This document shows positions 35,646 to 48,380 of a stretch of DNA of 64,000 nt, in pieces. This DNA is from Acanthornis magna. Taxonomy: Eukaryota; Chordata; Aves; Passeriformes; Acanthizidae. The notes under the pieces were generated by a model. The model saw nothing but the letters and a program-made list of their open reading frames with translations. It did not search any database and was not told the origin of the DNA. The position numbers were made by a program, and so were the translations under genes. The stretch is from NCBI GenBank assembly GCA_036785705.1, contig JAWUZG010000015.1, forward strand, positions 5,967,001-6,031,000. The letters are read 5' to 3'. Position 1 is the stretch's first letter; every line of letters starts with the position of its first letter.

Positions 35646-36921
35646 TTAAAGGGCGCAGCATGAGGTCAGCACATGGTCACAGCCTAGAATCCTGCATGGG
35701 CTTCCTGTCCCGTCCCTGGTGCAATCCTCGGAGGTGGGAGCTCTGTGCACGTTTTTCTAGATCTCTTCTCTCCTTCTGGCTTTGTCTCTGCCTGTCTTTC
35801 TTCTCCTACTTCTCTTTGCCTAGAACTTTTGGCTAACATAGCATTTTGTATGTTTCAGGGTTCTTCTCCGTGGGGCTCATTTGATGCTAGGTAAATGCTA
35901 AATTAACACTGAGTACTGCTCTGGTAAGCAGTTGAGAGTTGAATTCTATGTTGTATTTCATCCTTTGCCGAAGATGGTTTATTTCTGAGCATTTGATTTT
36001 GATCCTTTTGCCAGTAAGGCTTCAGTGTGATTTTCACCTCTTGACTATATCTGGTGGGGATTTCTCCTTTGCGCTAAGAGAGAGCAGTAGAACCCTGAGT
36101 TAAACCGCTGGATCTAAGGCTCCAGGGCTTAACAGGTGCCTCCATTGCCAACTGCACACGTTTTAATCTGTGCCACCTATGGTGCTGAGCCCCTCTGGCC
36201 CAGTGCCAAGCTGCCCTCAGGGGGGTGGGTCAGGCTGGAGAGATCTAAAGGGCCTGGAGCTCCAGCAACACTGGCGCTGGAAAGGGCCTGCCGAGGCCAT
36301 TGCAGCAGCGCCCCAACATTGCTGCTCCTCCATCTTTCTGAGGTGGAAAACCCAGGTAGTGTGTTGGGGTAATTAGCTAGGGCTAGGGTTAGGGTTACGC
36401 CTAGGGTTAGGGTTAGGAGATCTAAAGGGCCGCGAGCTCCAGGAGCACTGGCGCTGGAAAGGGCCTGCCAAGACGAACGCGGCAAGGCCCCAACCTTGCT
36501 GCTCCCACACCTTTCTGATCTGGACCCCCCACAGGGGTGGGCACCTCGGCCCCAGCCCCAGGCTCGGGCCTAGGCTGCCCTGTGGCTCGGGCTTAGGCTT
36601 CAGAGAGCTGTGGAGTCTACAGCTGCAGGGACGCTGGCACTGGACAGGACATTGCAAGGGCATCCATCACGGCAGGCTGCTGCCAGAGACTGGATGTTCC
36701 GTGGCTCTAAACATCCGGGAATGGCCTGTGTCTGCTGCGAGGGGCCAGCTGGGTTTTGCTGACGGTGAGGCCTTCAGTGCCTGCTGCGGCCCCAGAGCCG
36801 CTCCAAGGCCTGGCTGAGCTGTCAGCCCTGGACTCTTGGGCTGGCAGTGCTCACCTGGGCCCTGAGTGGCCATGTGACCAGCAGTCCCAACTGAGGGCTG
36901 GGGACATGAAGGCCATGGGGC
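35646..36921 (+). repeat. Satellite copy 29 (A-type)
   Basis: 1,276 bp, long class, CATTTG, AGGTAA, GTAAGC donor-like site, TTTCTGAG. Telomere-like block 36375-36417 (GGTTACGCC). A-type 3' end with CAGTGCC and CCGCTCC. Its first part resembles copy 11, eighteen units to the left. Confidence 0.95.
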
Positions 36922-38192
36922 TTAAAGGGCGCAGCATGAGGTCAGCACATGGTCACAGCCTAGAATCCTGCATGGGCTTCCTGTCCCGTCCCTGGTGCAA
37001 TCCTCGGAGGTGGGAGCTCTGTGCACGTTTTTCTAGATCTCTCCTTCTGGCTTTGTCTCTGCCTGTCTTTCTTCTCCTACTTCTCTTTGCCTAGAACTTT
37101 TGGCTAACATAGCATTTTGTATGTTTCAGGGTTCTTCTCCGTGGGGCTCAGTTGATGCTCGACAAATGCTAAATTAACACTGAGTACTGCTCTGGTAAGT
37201 AGTTGAGAGTTGAATTCTATGTTGTATTTCATCCTTTGCCGAAGATGGTTTATTTTTGAGCATTTGATTTTGATCCTTTTGCCAATAAGGCTTCAGTGTG
37301 ATTTTCACCTCTTGACTATATCTGGTGGGGATTTCTCCTTTGCGCTAAGAGAGAGCAGTAGAACCCTGAGTTAAACCGCTGGATCTAAGGCTCCAGGGCT
37401 TAACAGGTGCCTCCATTGCCAACTGCACACGTTTTAATCTGTGCCACCTATGGTGCTGAGCCCCTCTGGCCCAGTGCCAAGCTGCCCTCAGGGGGGTGGG
37501 TCAGGCTGGAGAGATCTAAAGGGCCTGGAGCTCCAGCAACACTGGCGCTGGAAAGGGCCTGCCGAGGCCATTGCAGCAGCGCCCCAACATTGCTGCTCCT
37601 CCATCTTTCTGAGGTGGAAAACCCAGGTAGTGTGTTGGGGTAATTAGCTAGGGCTAGGGTTAGGGTTACGCCTAGGGTTAGGGTTAGGAGATCTAAAGGG
37701 CCGCGAGCTCCAGGAGCACTGGCGCTGGAAAGGGCCTGCCAAGACGAACGCGGCAAGGCCCCAACCTTGCTGCTCCCACACCTTTCTGATCTGGACCCCC
37801 CACAGGGGTGGGCACCTCGGCCCCAGCCCCAGGCTCGGGCCTAGGCTGCCCTGTGGCTCGGGCTAAGGCTTCAGAGAGCTGTGGAGTCTACAGCTGCAGG
37901 GACGCTGGCACTGGACAGGACATTGCAAGGGCATCCATCACGGCAGGCTGCTGCCAGAGACTGGATGTTCCGTGGCTCTAAACATCCGGGAATGGCCTGT
38001 GTCTGCTGCGAGGGGCCAGCTGGGTTTTGCTGACGGTGAGGCCTTCAGTGCCTGCTGCGGCCCCAGAGCCGCTCCAAGGCCTGGCTGAGCTGTCAGCCCT
38101 GGACTCTTGGGCTGGCAGTGCTCACCTGGGCCCTGAGTGGCCATGTGACCAGCAGTCCCAACTGAGGGCTGGGGACATGAAGGCCATGGGGC
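36922..38192 (+). repeat. Satellite copy 30 (A-type)
   Basis: 1,271 bp, short class, CGACAA, CCAATAAGG. Telomere-like block 37646-37688 (GGTTACGCC). Private A at 37865 (GGCTAAGG) puts a stop in a minus-strand open frame found in the other copies, which argues that frame is not selected. A-type 3' end with CAGTGCC and CCGCTCC. Confidence 0.95.
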
Positions 38193-39463
38193 TTAAAGGG
38201 CGCAGCATGAGGTCAGCACATGGTCACAGCCTAGAATCCTGCATGGGCTTCCTGTCCCGTCCCTGGTGCAATCCTCGGAGGTGGGAGCTCTGTGCACGTT
38301 TTTCTAGATCTCTCCTTCTGGCTTTGTCTCTGCCTGTCTTTCTTCTCCTACTTCTCTTTGCCTAGAACTTTTGGCTAACATAGCATTTTGTATGTTTCAG
38401 GGTTCTTCTCCGTGGGGCTCAGTTGATGCTCGACAAATGCTAAATTAACACTGAGTACTGCTCTGGTAAGTAGTTGAGAGTTGAATTCTATGTTGTATTT
38501 CATCCTTTGCCGAAGATGGTTTATTTTTGAGCATTTGATTTTGATCCTTTTGCCAATAAGGCTTCAGTGTGATTTTCACCTCTTGACTATATCTGGTGGG
38601 GATTTCTCCTTTGCGCTAAGAGAGAGCAGTAGAACCCTGAGTTAAACCGCTGGATCTAAGGCTCCAGGGCTTAACAGGTGCCTCCATTGCCAACTGCACA
38701 CGTTTTAATCTGTGCCACCTATGGTGCTGAGCCCCTCTGGCCCAGTGCCAAGCTGCCCTCAGGGGGGTGGGTCAGGCTGGAGAGATCTAAAGGGCCTGGA
38801 GCTCCAGCAACACTGGCGCTGGAAAGGGCCTGCCGAGGCCATTGCAGCAGCGCCCCAACATTGCTGCTCCTCCATCTTTCTGAGGTGGAAAACCCAGGTA
38901 GTGTGTTGGGGTAATTAGCTAGGGCTAGGGTTAGGGTTACGCCTAGGGTTAGGGTTAGGAGATCTAAAGGGCCGCGAGCTCCAGGAGCACTGGCGCTGGA
39001 AAGGGCCTGCCAAGACGAACGCGGCAAGGCCCCAACCTTGCTGCTCCCACACCTTTCTGATCTGGACCCCCCACAGGGGTGGGCACCTCGGCCCCAGCCC
39101 CAGGCTCGGGCCTAGGCTGCCCTGTGGCTCGGGCTTAGGCTTCAGAGAGCTGTGGAGTCTACAGCTGCAGGGACGCTGGCACTGGACAGGACATTGCAAG
39201 GGCATCCATCACGGCAGGCTGCTGCCAGAGACTGGATGTTCCATGGCTCTAAACATCCGGGAATGGCCTGTGTCTGTTGCGAGGGGCCAGCTGGGTTTTG
39301 CTGACGGTGAGGCCTTCAGCGCCTGCTGCGGCCCCAGAGCTGCTCCAAGGCCTGGCTGAGCTGTCAGCCCTGGACTCTTGGGCTGGCAGTGCTCACCTGG
39401 GCCCTGAGTGGTCATGTGACCAGCAGTCCCAACTGAGGGCTGGGGACATGAAGGCCATGGGGC
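38193..39463 (+). repeat. Satellite copy 31 (A-type)
   Basis: 1,271 bp, short class, CGACAA, CCAATAAGG. Telomere-like block 38917-38959 (GGTTACGCC). 3' end A-type with CTGTTGCG, GCTGCTCC and GTGGTCATGTG, the last shared only with copy 45, fourteen units to the right. Confidence 0.95.
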
Positions 39464-40734
39464 TTAAAGGGCGCAGCATGAGGTCAGCACATGGTCACAG
39501 CCTAGAATCCTGCATGGGCTTCCTGTCCCGTCCCTGGTGCAATCCTCGGAGGTGGGAGCTCTGTGCACGTTTTTCTAGATCTCTCCTTCTGGCTTTGTCT
39601 CTGCCTGTCTTTCTTCTCCTACTTCTCTTTGCCTAGAACTTTTGGCTAACATAGCATTTTGTATGTTTCAGGGTTCTTCTCCGTGGGGCTCAGTTGATGC
39701 TAGGTAAATGCTAAATTAACACTGAGTACTGCTCTGGTAAGTAGTTGAGAGTTGAATTCTATGTTGTATTTCATCCTTTGCCGAAGATGGTTTATTTTTG
39801 AGCATTTGATTTTGATCCTTTTGCCAGTAAGGCTTCAGTGTGATTTTCACCTCTTGACTATATCTGGTGGGGATTTCTCCTTTGCGCTAAGAGAGAGCAG
39901 TAGAACCCTGAGTTAAACCGCTGGATCTAAGGCTCCAGGGCTTAACAGGTGCCTCCATTGCCAACTGCACACGTTTTAATCTGTGCCACCTATGGTGCTG
40001 AGCCCCTCTGGCCCAGTGCCAAGCTGCCCTCAGGGGGGTGGGTCAGGCTGGAGAGATCTAAAGGGCCTGGAGCTCCAGCAACACTGGCGCTGGAAAGGGC
40101 CTGCCGAGGCCATTGCAGCAGCACCCCAACATTGCTGCTCCTCCATCTTTCTGAGGTGGAAAACCCAGGTAGTGTGTTGGGGTAATTAGCTAGGGCTAGG
40201 GTTAGGGTTCCGCCTAGGGTTAGGGTTAGGAGATCTAAAGGGCCGCGAGCTCCAGGAGCACTGGCGCTGGAAAGGGCCTGCCAAGACAAACGCGGCAAGG
40301 CCCCAACCTTGCTGCTCCCACACCTTTCTGATCTGGACCCCCCACAGGGGTGGGCACCTCGGCCCCAGCCCCAGGCTCGGGCCTAGGCTGCCCTGTGGCT
40401 CGGGCTTAGGCTTCAGAGAGCTGTGGAGTCTACAGCTGCAGGGACGCTGGCACTGGACAGGACATTGCGAGGGCATCCATCATGGCAGGCTGCTGCCAGA
40501 GACTGGATGTTCCATGGCTCTAAACATCCAGGAATGGCCTGTGTCTGTTGCGAGGGGCCAGCTGGGTTTTGCTGACGGTGAGGCCTTCAGCGCCTGCTGC
40601 GGCCCCAGAGCCGCCCCAAGGCCTGGCTGAGCTGTCAGCCCTGGACTCTTGGGCTGGCAGTGCTCACCTGGGCCCTGAGTGGCCATGAGACCAGCAGTCC
40701 CAACTGAGGGCTGGGGACATGAAGGCCATGGGGC
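39464..40734 (+). repeat. Satellite copy 32 (B-type)
   Basis: 1,271 bp, short class, AGGTAA, GCACCCC. Telomere-like block 40188-40230 (GGTTCCGCC). AGACAAACG in the second sub-repeat, also in copies 35 and 45. Full B-type 3' end with CAGCGCC. Start of the region where B and A copies mostly alternate. Confidence 0.95.
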
Positions 40735-42010
40735 TTAAAGGGCGCAGCATGAGGTCAGCACATGGTCACAGCCTAGAATCCTGCATGGGCTTCCTGTCCC
40801 GTCCCTGGTGCAATCCTCGGAGGTGGGAGCTCTGTGCACGTTTTTCTAGATCTCATCTCTCCTTCTGGCTTTGTCTCTGCCTGTCTTTCTTCTCCTACTT
40901 CTCTTTGCCTAGAACTTTTGGCTAACATAGCATTTTGTATGTTTCAGGGTTCTTCTCCGTGGGGCTCAGTTGATGCTAGGTAAATGCTAAATTAACACTG
41001 AGTACTGCTCTGGTAAGTAGTTGAGAGTTGAATTCTATGTTGTATTTCATCCTTTGCCGAAGATGGTTTATTTTTGAGCATTTGATTTTGATCCTTTTGC
41101 CAGTAAGGCTTCAGTGTGATTTTCACCTCTTGACTATATCTGGTGGGGATTTCTCCTTTGCGCTAAGAGAGAGCAGTAGAACCCTGAGTTAAACCGCTGG
41201 ATCTAAGGCTCCAGGGCTTAACAGGTGCCTCCATTGCCAACTGCACACGTTTTAATCTGTGCCACCTATGGTGCTGAGCCCCTCTGGCCCAGTGCCAAGC
41301 TGCCCTCAGGGGGGTGGGTCAGGCTGGAGAGATCTAAAGGGCCTGGAGCTCCAGCAACACTGGCGCTGGAAAGGGCCTGCCGAGGCCATTGCAGCAGCGC
41401 CCCAACATTGCTGCTCCTCCATCTTTCTGAGGTGGAAAACCCAGGTAGTGTGTTGGGGTAATTAGCTAGGGCTAGGGTTAGGGTTCCGCCTAGGGTTAGG
41501 GTTAGGAGATCTAAAGGGCCGCGAGCTCCAGGAGCACTGGCGCTGGAAAGGGCCTGCCAAGACGAACGCGGCAAGGCCCCAACCTTGCTGCTCCCACACC
41601 TTTCTGATCTGGACCCCCCACAGGGGTGGGCACCTCGGCCCCAGCCCCAGGCTCGGGCCTAGGCTGCCCTGTGGCTCGGGCTTAGGCTTCAGAGAGCTGT
41701 GGAGTCTACAGCTGCAGGGACGCTGGCACTGGACAGGACATTGCAAGGGCATCCATCACGGCAGGCTGCTGCCAGAGACTGGATGTTCCATGGCTCTAAA
41801 CATCCGGGAATGGCCTGTGTCTGCTGCGAGGGGCCAGCTGGGTTTTGCTGACGGTGAGGCCTTCAGCGCCTGCTGCGGCCCCAGAGCCGCTCCAAGGCCT
41901 GGCTGAGCTGTCAGCCCTGGACTCTTGGGCTGGCAGTGCTCACCTGGGCCCTGAGTGGCCATGTGACCAGCAGTCCCAGCTGAGGGCTGGGGACATGAAG
42001 GCCATGGGGC
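40735..42010 (+). repeat. Satellite copy 33 (A-type)
   Basis: 1,276 bp, long class in the TCTCA-TCTCT form, AGGTAA. Telomere-like block 41464-41506 (GGTTCCGCC). A-type 3' end with CCGCTCC, ATGTGACC and CCCAGCT. Same at all compared sites as copy 47. Confidence 0.95.
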
Positions 42011-43281
42011 TTAAAGGGCGCAGCATGAGGTCAGCACATGGTCACAGCCTAGAATCCTGCATGGGCTTCCTGTCCCGTCCCTGGTGCAATCCTCGGAGGT
42101 GGGAGCTCTGTGCACGTTTTTCTAGATCTCTCCTTCTGGCTTTGTCTCTGCCTGTCTTTCTTCTCCTACTTCTCTTTGCCTAGAACTTTTGGCTAACATA
42201 GCATTTTGTATGTTTCAGGGTTCTTCTCCGTGGGGCTCAGTTGATGCTCGACAAATGCTAAATTAACACTGAGTACTGCTCTGGTAAGTAGTTGAGAGTT
42301 GAATTCTATGTTGTATTTCATCCTTTGCCGAAGATAGTTTATTTTTGAGCATTTGATTTTGATCCTTTTGCCAGTAAGGCTTCAGTGTGATTTTCACCTC
42401 TTGACTATATCTGGTGGGGATTTCTCCTTTGCGCTAAGAGAGAGCAGTAGAACCCTGAGTTAAACCGCTGGATCTAAGGCTCCAGGGCTTAACAGGTGCC
42501 TCCATTGCCAACTGCACACGTTTTAATCTGTGCCACCTATGGTGCTGAGCCCCTCTGGCCCAGTGCCAAGCTGCCCTCAGGGGGGTGGGTCAGGCTGGAG
42601 AGATCTAAAGGGCCTGGAGCTCCAGCAACACTGGCGCTGGAAAGGGCCTGCCGAGGCCATTGCAGCAGCGCCCCAACATTGCTGCTCCTCCATCTTTCTG
42701 AGGTGGAAAACCCAGGTAGTGTGTTGGGGTAATTAGCTAGGGCTAGGGTTAGGGTTCCGCCTAGGGTTAGGGTTAGGAGATCTAAAGGGCCGCGAGCTCC
42801 AGGAGCACTGGCGCTGGAAAGGGCCTGCCAAGACGAACGCGGCAAGGCCCCAACCTTGCTGCTCCCACACCTTTCTGATCTGGACCCCCCACAGGGGTGG
42901 GCACCTCGGCCCCAGCCCCAGGCTCGGGCCTAGGCTGCCCTGTGGCTCGGGCTTAGGCTTCAGAGAGCTGTGGAGTCTACAGCTGCAGGGACGCTGGCAC
43001 TGGACAGGACATTGCGAGGGCATCCATCATGGCAGGCTGCTGCCAGAGACTGGATGTTCCATGGCTCTAAACATCCAGGAATGGCCTGTGTCTGTTGCGA
43101 GGGGCCAGCTGGGTTTTGCTGACGGTGAGGCCTTCAGTGCCTGCTGCGGCCCCAGAGCCGCCCCAAGGCCTGGCTGAGCTGTCAGCCCTGGACTCTTGGG
43201 CTGGCAGTGCTCACCTGGGCCCTGAGTGGCCATGAGACCAGCAGTCCCAACTGAGGGCTGGGGACATGAAGGCCATGGGGC
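42011..43281 (+). repeat. Satellite copy 34 (B-type)
   Basis: 1,271 bp, short class, CGACAA, AGATAGTT in the AT-rich part. Telomere-like block 42735-42777 (GGTTCCGCC). Full B-type 3' end with CAGTGCC. Confidence 0.95.
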
Positions 43282-44557
43282 TTAAAGGGCGCAGCATGAG
43301 GTCAGCACATGGTCACAGCCTAGAATCCTGCATGGGCTTCCTGTCCCGTCCCTGGTGCAATCCTCGGAGGTGGGAGCTCTGTGCACGTTTTTCTAGATCT
43401 CTTCTCTCCTTCTGGCTTTGTCTCTGCCTGTCTTTCTTCTCCTACTTCTCTTTGCCTAGAACTTTTGGCTAACATAGCATTTTGTATGTTTCAGGGTTCT
43501 TCTCCGTGGGGCTCAGTTGATGCTAGGTAAATGCTAAATTAACACTGAGTACTGCTCTGGTAAGTAGTTGAGAGTTGAATTCTATGTTGTATTTCATCCT
43601 TTGCCGAAGATAGTTTATTTTTGAGCATTTGATTTTGATCCTTTTGCCAGTAAGGCTTCAGTGTGATTTTCACCTCTTGACTATATCTGGTGGGGATTTC
43701 TCCTTTGCGCTAAGAGAGAGCAGTAGAACCCTGAGTTAAACCGCTGGATCTAAGGCTCCAGGGCTTAACAGGTGCCTCCATTGCCAACTGCACACGTTTT
43801 AATCTGTGCCACCTATGGTGCTGAGCCCCTCTGGCCCAGTGCCAAGCTGCCCTCAGGGGGGTGGGTCAGGCTGGAGAGATCTAAAGGGCCTGGAGCTCCA
43901 GCAACACTGGCGCTGGAAAGGGCCTGCCGAGGCCATTGCAGCAGCACCCCAACATTGCTGCTCCTCCATCTTTCTGAGGTGGAAAACCCAGGTAGTGTGT
44001 TGGGGTAATTAGCTAGGGCTAGGGTTAGGGTTCCGCCTAGGGTTAGGGTTAGGAGATCTAAAGGGCCGCGAGCTCCAGGAGCACTGGCGCTGGAAAGGGC
44101 CTGCCAAGACAAACGCGGCAAGGCCCCAACCTTGCTGCTCCCACACCTTTCTGATCTGGACCCCCCACAGGGGTGGGCACCTCGGCCCCAGCCCCAGGCT
44201 CGGGCCTAGGCTGCCCTGTGGCTCGGGCTTAGGCTTCAGAGAGCTGTGGAGTCTACAGCTGCAGGGACGCTGGCACTGGACAGGACATTGCGAGGGCATC
44301 CATCATGGCAGGCTGCTGCCAGAGACTGGATGTTCCATGGCTCTAAACATCCAGGAATGGCCTGTGTCTGTTGCGAGGGGCCAGCTGGGTTTTGCTGACG
44401 GTGAGGCCTTCAGCGCCTGCTGCGGCCCCAGAGCCGCCCCAAGGCCTGGCTGAGCTGTCAGCCCTGGACTCTTGGGCTGGCAGTGCTCACCTGGGCCCTG
44501 AGTGGCCATGAGACCAGCAGTCCCAACTGAGGGCTGGGGACATGAAGGCCATGGGGC
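43282..44557 (+). repeat. Satellite copy 35 (B-type)
   Basis: 1,276 bp, long class, AGGTAA combined with AGATAGTT, the only copy with that pairing. GCACCCC. Telomere-like block 44011-44053 (GGTTCCGCC). AGACAAACG. Full B-type 3' end. It follows another B-type copy, breaking the alternation. Confidence 0.95.
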
Positions 44558-45833
44558 TTAAAGGGCGCAGCATGAGGTCAGCACATGGTCACAGCCTAGA
44601 ATCCTGCATGGGCTTCCTGTCCCGTCCCTGGTGCAATCCTCGGAGGTGGGAGCTCTGTGCACGTTTTTCTAGATCTCATCTCTCCTTCTGGCTTTGTCTC
44701 TGCCTGTCTTTCTTCTCCTACTTCTCTTTGCCTAGAACTTTTGGCTAACATAGCATTTTGTATGTTTCAGGGTTCTTCTCCGTGGGGCTCAGTTGATGCT
44801 AGGTAAATGCTAAATTAACACTGAGTACTGCTCTGGTAAGTAGTTGAGAGTTGAATTCTATGTTGTATTTCATCCTTTGCCGAAGATGGTTTATTTTTGA
44901 GCATTTGATTTTGATCCTTTTGCCAGTAAGGCTTCAGTGTGATTTTCACCTCTTGACTATATCTGGTGGGGATTTCTCCTTTGCGCTAAGAGAGAGCAGT
45001 AGAACCCTGAGTTAAACCGCTGGATCTAAGGCTCCAGGGCTTAACAGGTGCCTCCATTGCCAACTGCACACGTTTTAATCTGTGCCACCTATGGTGCTGA
45101 GCCCCTCTGGCCCAGTGCCAAGCTGCCCTCAGGGGGGTGGGTCAGGCTGGAGAGATCTAAAGGGCCTGGAGCTCCAGCAACACTGGCGCTGGAAAGGGCC
45201 TGCCGAGGCCATTGCAGCAGCGCCCCAACATTGCTGCTCCTCCATCTTTCTGAGGTGGAAAACCCAGGTAGTGTGTTGGGGTAATTAGCTAGGGCTAGGG
45301 TTAGGGTTCCGCCTAGGGTTAGGGTTAGGAGATCTAAAGGGCCGCGAGCTCCAGGAGCACTGGCGCTGGAAAGGGCCTGCCAAGACGAACGCGGCAAGGC
45401 CCCAACCTTGCTGCTCCCACACCTTTCTGATCTGGACCCCCCACAGGGGTGGGCACCTCGGCCCCAGCCCCAGGCTCGGGCCTAGGCTGCCCTGTGGCTC
45501 GGGCTTAGGCTTCAGAGAGCTGTGGAGTCTACAGCTGCAGGGACGCTGGCACTGGACAGGACATTGCAAGGGCATCCATCACGGCAGGCTGCTGCCAGAG
45601 ACTGGATGTTCCATGGCTCTAAACATCCGGGAATGGCCTGTGTCCGCTGCGAGGGGCCAGCTGGGTTTTGCTGACGGTGAGGCCTTCAGCGCCTGCTGCG
45701 GCCCCAGAGCCGCTCCAAGGCCTGGCTGAGCTGTCAGCCCTGGACTCTTGGGCTGGCAGTGCTCACCTGGGCCCTGAGTGGCCATGTGACCAGCAGTCCC
45801 AGCTGAGGGCTGGGGACATGAAGGCCATGGGGC
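44558..45833 (+). repeat. Satellite copy 36 (A-type)
   Basis: 1,276 bp, long class in the TCTCA-TCTCT form, AGGTAA. Telomere-like block 45287-45329 (GGTTCCGCC). A-type 3' end with CCGCTGCG, CCGCTCC and CCCAGCT. Same as copy 38 at all compared sites. Confidence 0.95.
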
Positions 45834-47104
45834 TTAAAGGGCGCAGCATGAGGTCAGCACATGGTCACAGCCTAGAATCCTGCATGGGCTTCCTGTCCCG
45901 TCCCTGGTGCAATCCTCGGAGGTGGGAGCTCTGTGCACGTTTTTCTAGATCTCTCCTTCTGGCTTTGTCTCTGCCTGTCTTTCTTCTCCTACTTCTCTTT
46001 GCCTAGAACTTTTGGCTAACATAGCATTTTGTATGTTTCAGGGTTCTTCTCCGTGGGGCTCAGTTGATGCTCGACAAATGCTAAATTAACACTGAGTACT
46101 GCTCTGGTAAGTAGTTGAGAGTTGAATTCTATGTTGTATTTCATCCTTTGCCGAAGATAGTTTATTTTTGAGCATTTGATTTTGATCCTTTTGCCAGTAA
46201 GGCTTCAGTGTGATTTTCACCTCTTGACTATATCTGGTGGGGATTTCTCCTTTGCGCTAAGAGAGAGCAGTAGAACCCTGAGTTAAACCGCTGGATCTAA
46301 GGCTCCAGGGCTTAACAGGTGCCTCCATTGCCAACTGCACACGTTTTAATCTGTGCCACCTATGGTGCTGAGCCCCTCTGGCCCAGTGCCAAGCTGCCCT
46401 CAGGGGGGTGGGTCAGGCTGGAGAGATCTAAAGGGCCTGGAGCTCCAGCAACACTGGCGCTGGAAAGGGCCTGCCGAGGCCATTGCAGCAGCGCCCCAAC
46501 ATTGCTGCTCCTCCATCTTTCTGAGGTGGAAAACCCAGGTAGTGTGTTGGGGTAATTAGCTAGGGCTAGGGTTAGGGTTCCGCCTAGGGTTAGGGTTAGG
46601 AGATCTAAAGGGCCGCGAGCTCCAGGAGCACTGGCGCTGGAAAGGGCCTGCCAAGACGAACGCGGCAAGGCCCCAACCTTGCTGCTCCCACACCTTTCTG
46701 ATCTGGACCCCCCACAGGGGTGGGCACCTCGGCCCCAGCCCCAGGCTCGGGCCTAGGCTGCCCTGTGGCTCGGGCTTAGGCTTCAGAGAGCTGTGGAGTC
46801 TACAGCTGCAGGGACGCTGGCACTGGACAGGACATTGCGAGGGCATCCATCATGGCAGGCTGCTGCCAGAGACTGGATGTTCCATGGCTCTAAACATCCA
46901 GGAATGGCCTGTGTCTGTTGCGAGGGGCCAGCTGGGTTTTGCTGACGGTGAGGCCTTCAGCGCCTGCTGCGGCCCCAGAGCCGCCCCAAGGCCTGGCTGA
47001 GCTGTCAGCCCTGGACTCTTGGGCTGGCAGTGCTCACCTGGGCCCTGAGTGGCCATGAGACCAGCAGTCCCAACTGAGGGCTGGGGACATGAAGGCCATG
47101 GGGC
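45834..47104 (+). repeat. Satellite copy 37 (B-type)
   Basis: 1,271 bp, short class, CGACAA, AGATAGTT. Telomere-like block 46558-46600 (GGTTCCGCC). Full B-type 3' end with CAGCGCC. Partner of copy 34, three units to the left, apart from the CAGCGCC/CAGTGCC site. Confidence 0.95.
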
Positions 47105-48380
47105 TTAAAGGGCGCAGCATGAGGTCAGCACATGGTCACAGCCTAGAATCCTGCATGGGCTTCCTGTCCCGTCCCTGGTGCAATCCTCGGAGGTGGGAGC
47201 TCTGTGCACGTTTTTCTAGATCTCATCTCTCCTTCTGGCTTTGTCTCTGCCTGTCTTTCTTCTCCTACTTCTCTTTGCCTAGAACTTTTGGCTAACATAG
47301 CATTTTGTATGTTTCAGGGTTCTTCTCCGTGGGGCTCAGTTGATGCTAGGTAAATGCTAAATTAACACTGAGTACTGCTCTGGTAAGTAGTTGAGAGTTG
47401 AATTCTATGTTGTATTTCATCCTTTGCCGAAGATGGTTTATTTTTGAGCATTTGATTTTGATCCTTTTGCCAGTAAGGCTTCAGTGTGATTTTCACCTCT
47501 TGACTATATCTGGTGGGGATTTCTCCTTTGCGCTAAGAGAGAGCAGTAGAACCCTGAGTTAAACCGCTGGATCTAAGGCTCCAGGGCTTAACAGGTGCCT
47601 CCATTGCCAACTGCACACGTTTTAATCTGTGCCACCTATGGTGCTGAGCCCCTCTGGCCCAGTGCCAAGCTGCCCTCAGGGGGGTGGGTCAGGCTGGAGA
47701 GATCTAAAGGGCCTGGAGCTCCAGCAACACTGGCGCTGGAAAGGGCCTGCCGAGGCCATTGCAGCAGCGCCCCAACATTGCTGCTCCTCCATCTTTCTGA
47801 GGTGGAAAACCCAGGTAGTGTGTTGGGGTAATTAGCTAGGGCTAGGGTTAGGGTTCCGCCTAGGGTTAGGGTTAGGAGATCTAAAGGGCCGCGAGCTCCA
47901 GGAGCACTGGCGCTGGAAAGGGCCTGCCAAGACGAACGCGGCAAGGCCCCAACCTTGCTGCTCCCACACCTTTCTGATCTGGACCCCCCACAGGGGTGGG
48001 CACCTCGGCCCCAGCCCCAGGCTCGGGCCTAGGCTGCCCTGTGGCTCGGGCTTAGGCTTCAGAGAGCTGTGGAGTCTACAGCTGCAGGGACGCTGGCACT
48101 GGACAGGACATTGCAAGGGCATCCATCACGGCAGGCTGCTGCCAGAGACTGGATGTTCCATGGCTCTAAACATCCGGGAATGGCCTGTGTCCGCTGCGAG
48201 GGGCCAGCTGGGTTTTGCTGACGGTGAGGCCTTCAGCGCCTGCTGCGGCCCCAGAGCCGCTCCAAGGCCTGGCTGAGCTGTCAGCCCTGGACTCTTGGGC
48301 TGGCAGTGCTCACCTGGGCCCTGAGTGGCCATGTGACCAGCAGTCCCAGCTGAGGGCTGGGGACATGAAGGCCATGGGGC
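47105..48380 (+). repeat. Satellite copy 38 (A-type)
   Basis: 1,276 bp, long class in the TCTCA-TCTCT form, AGGTAA. Telomere-like block 47834-47876 (GGTTCCGCC). A-type 3' end with CCGCTGCG. ATGTGACC is followed by a long-class copy, an exception to the usual pairing. Confidence 0.95.
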
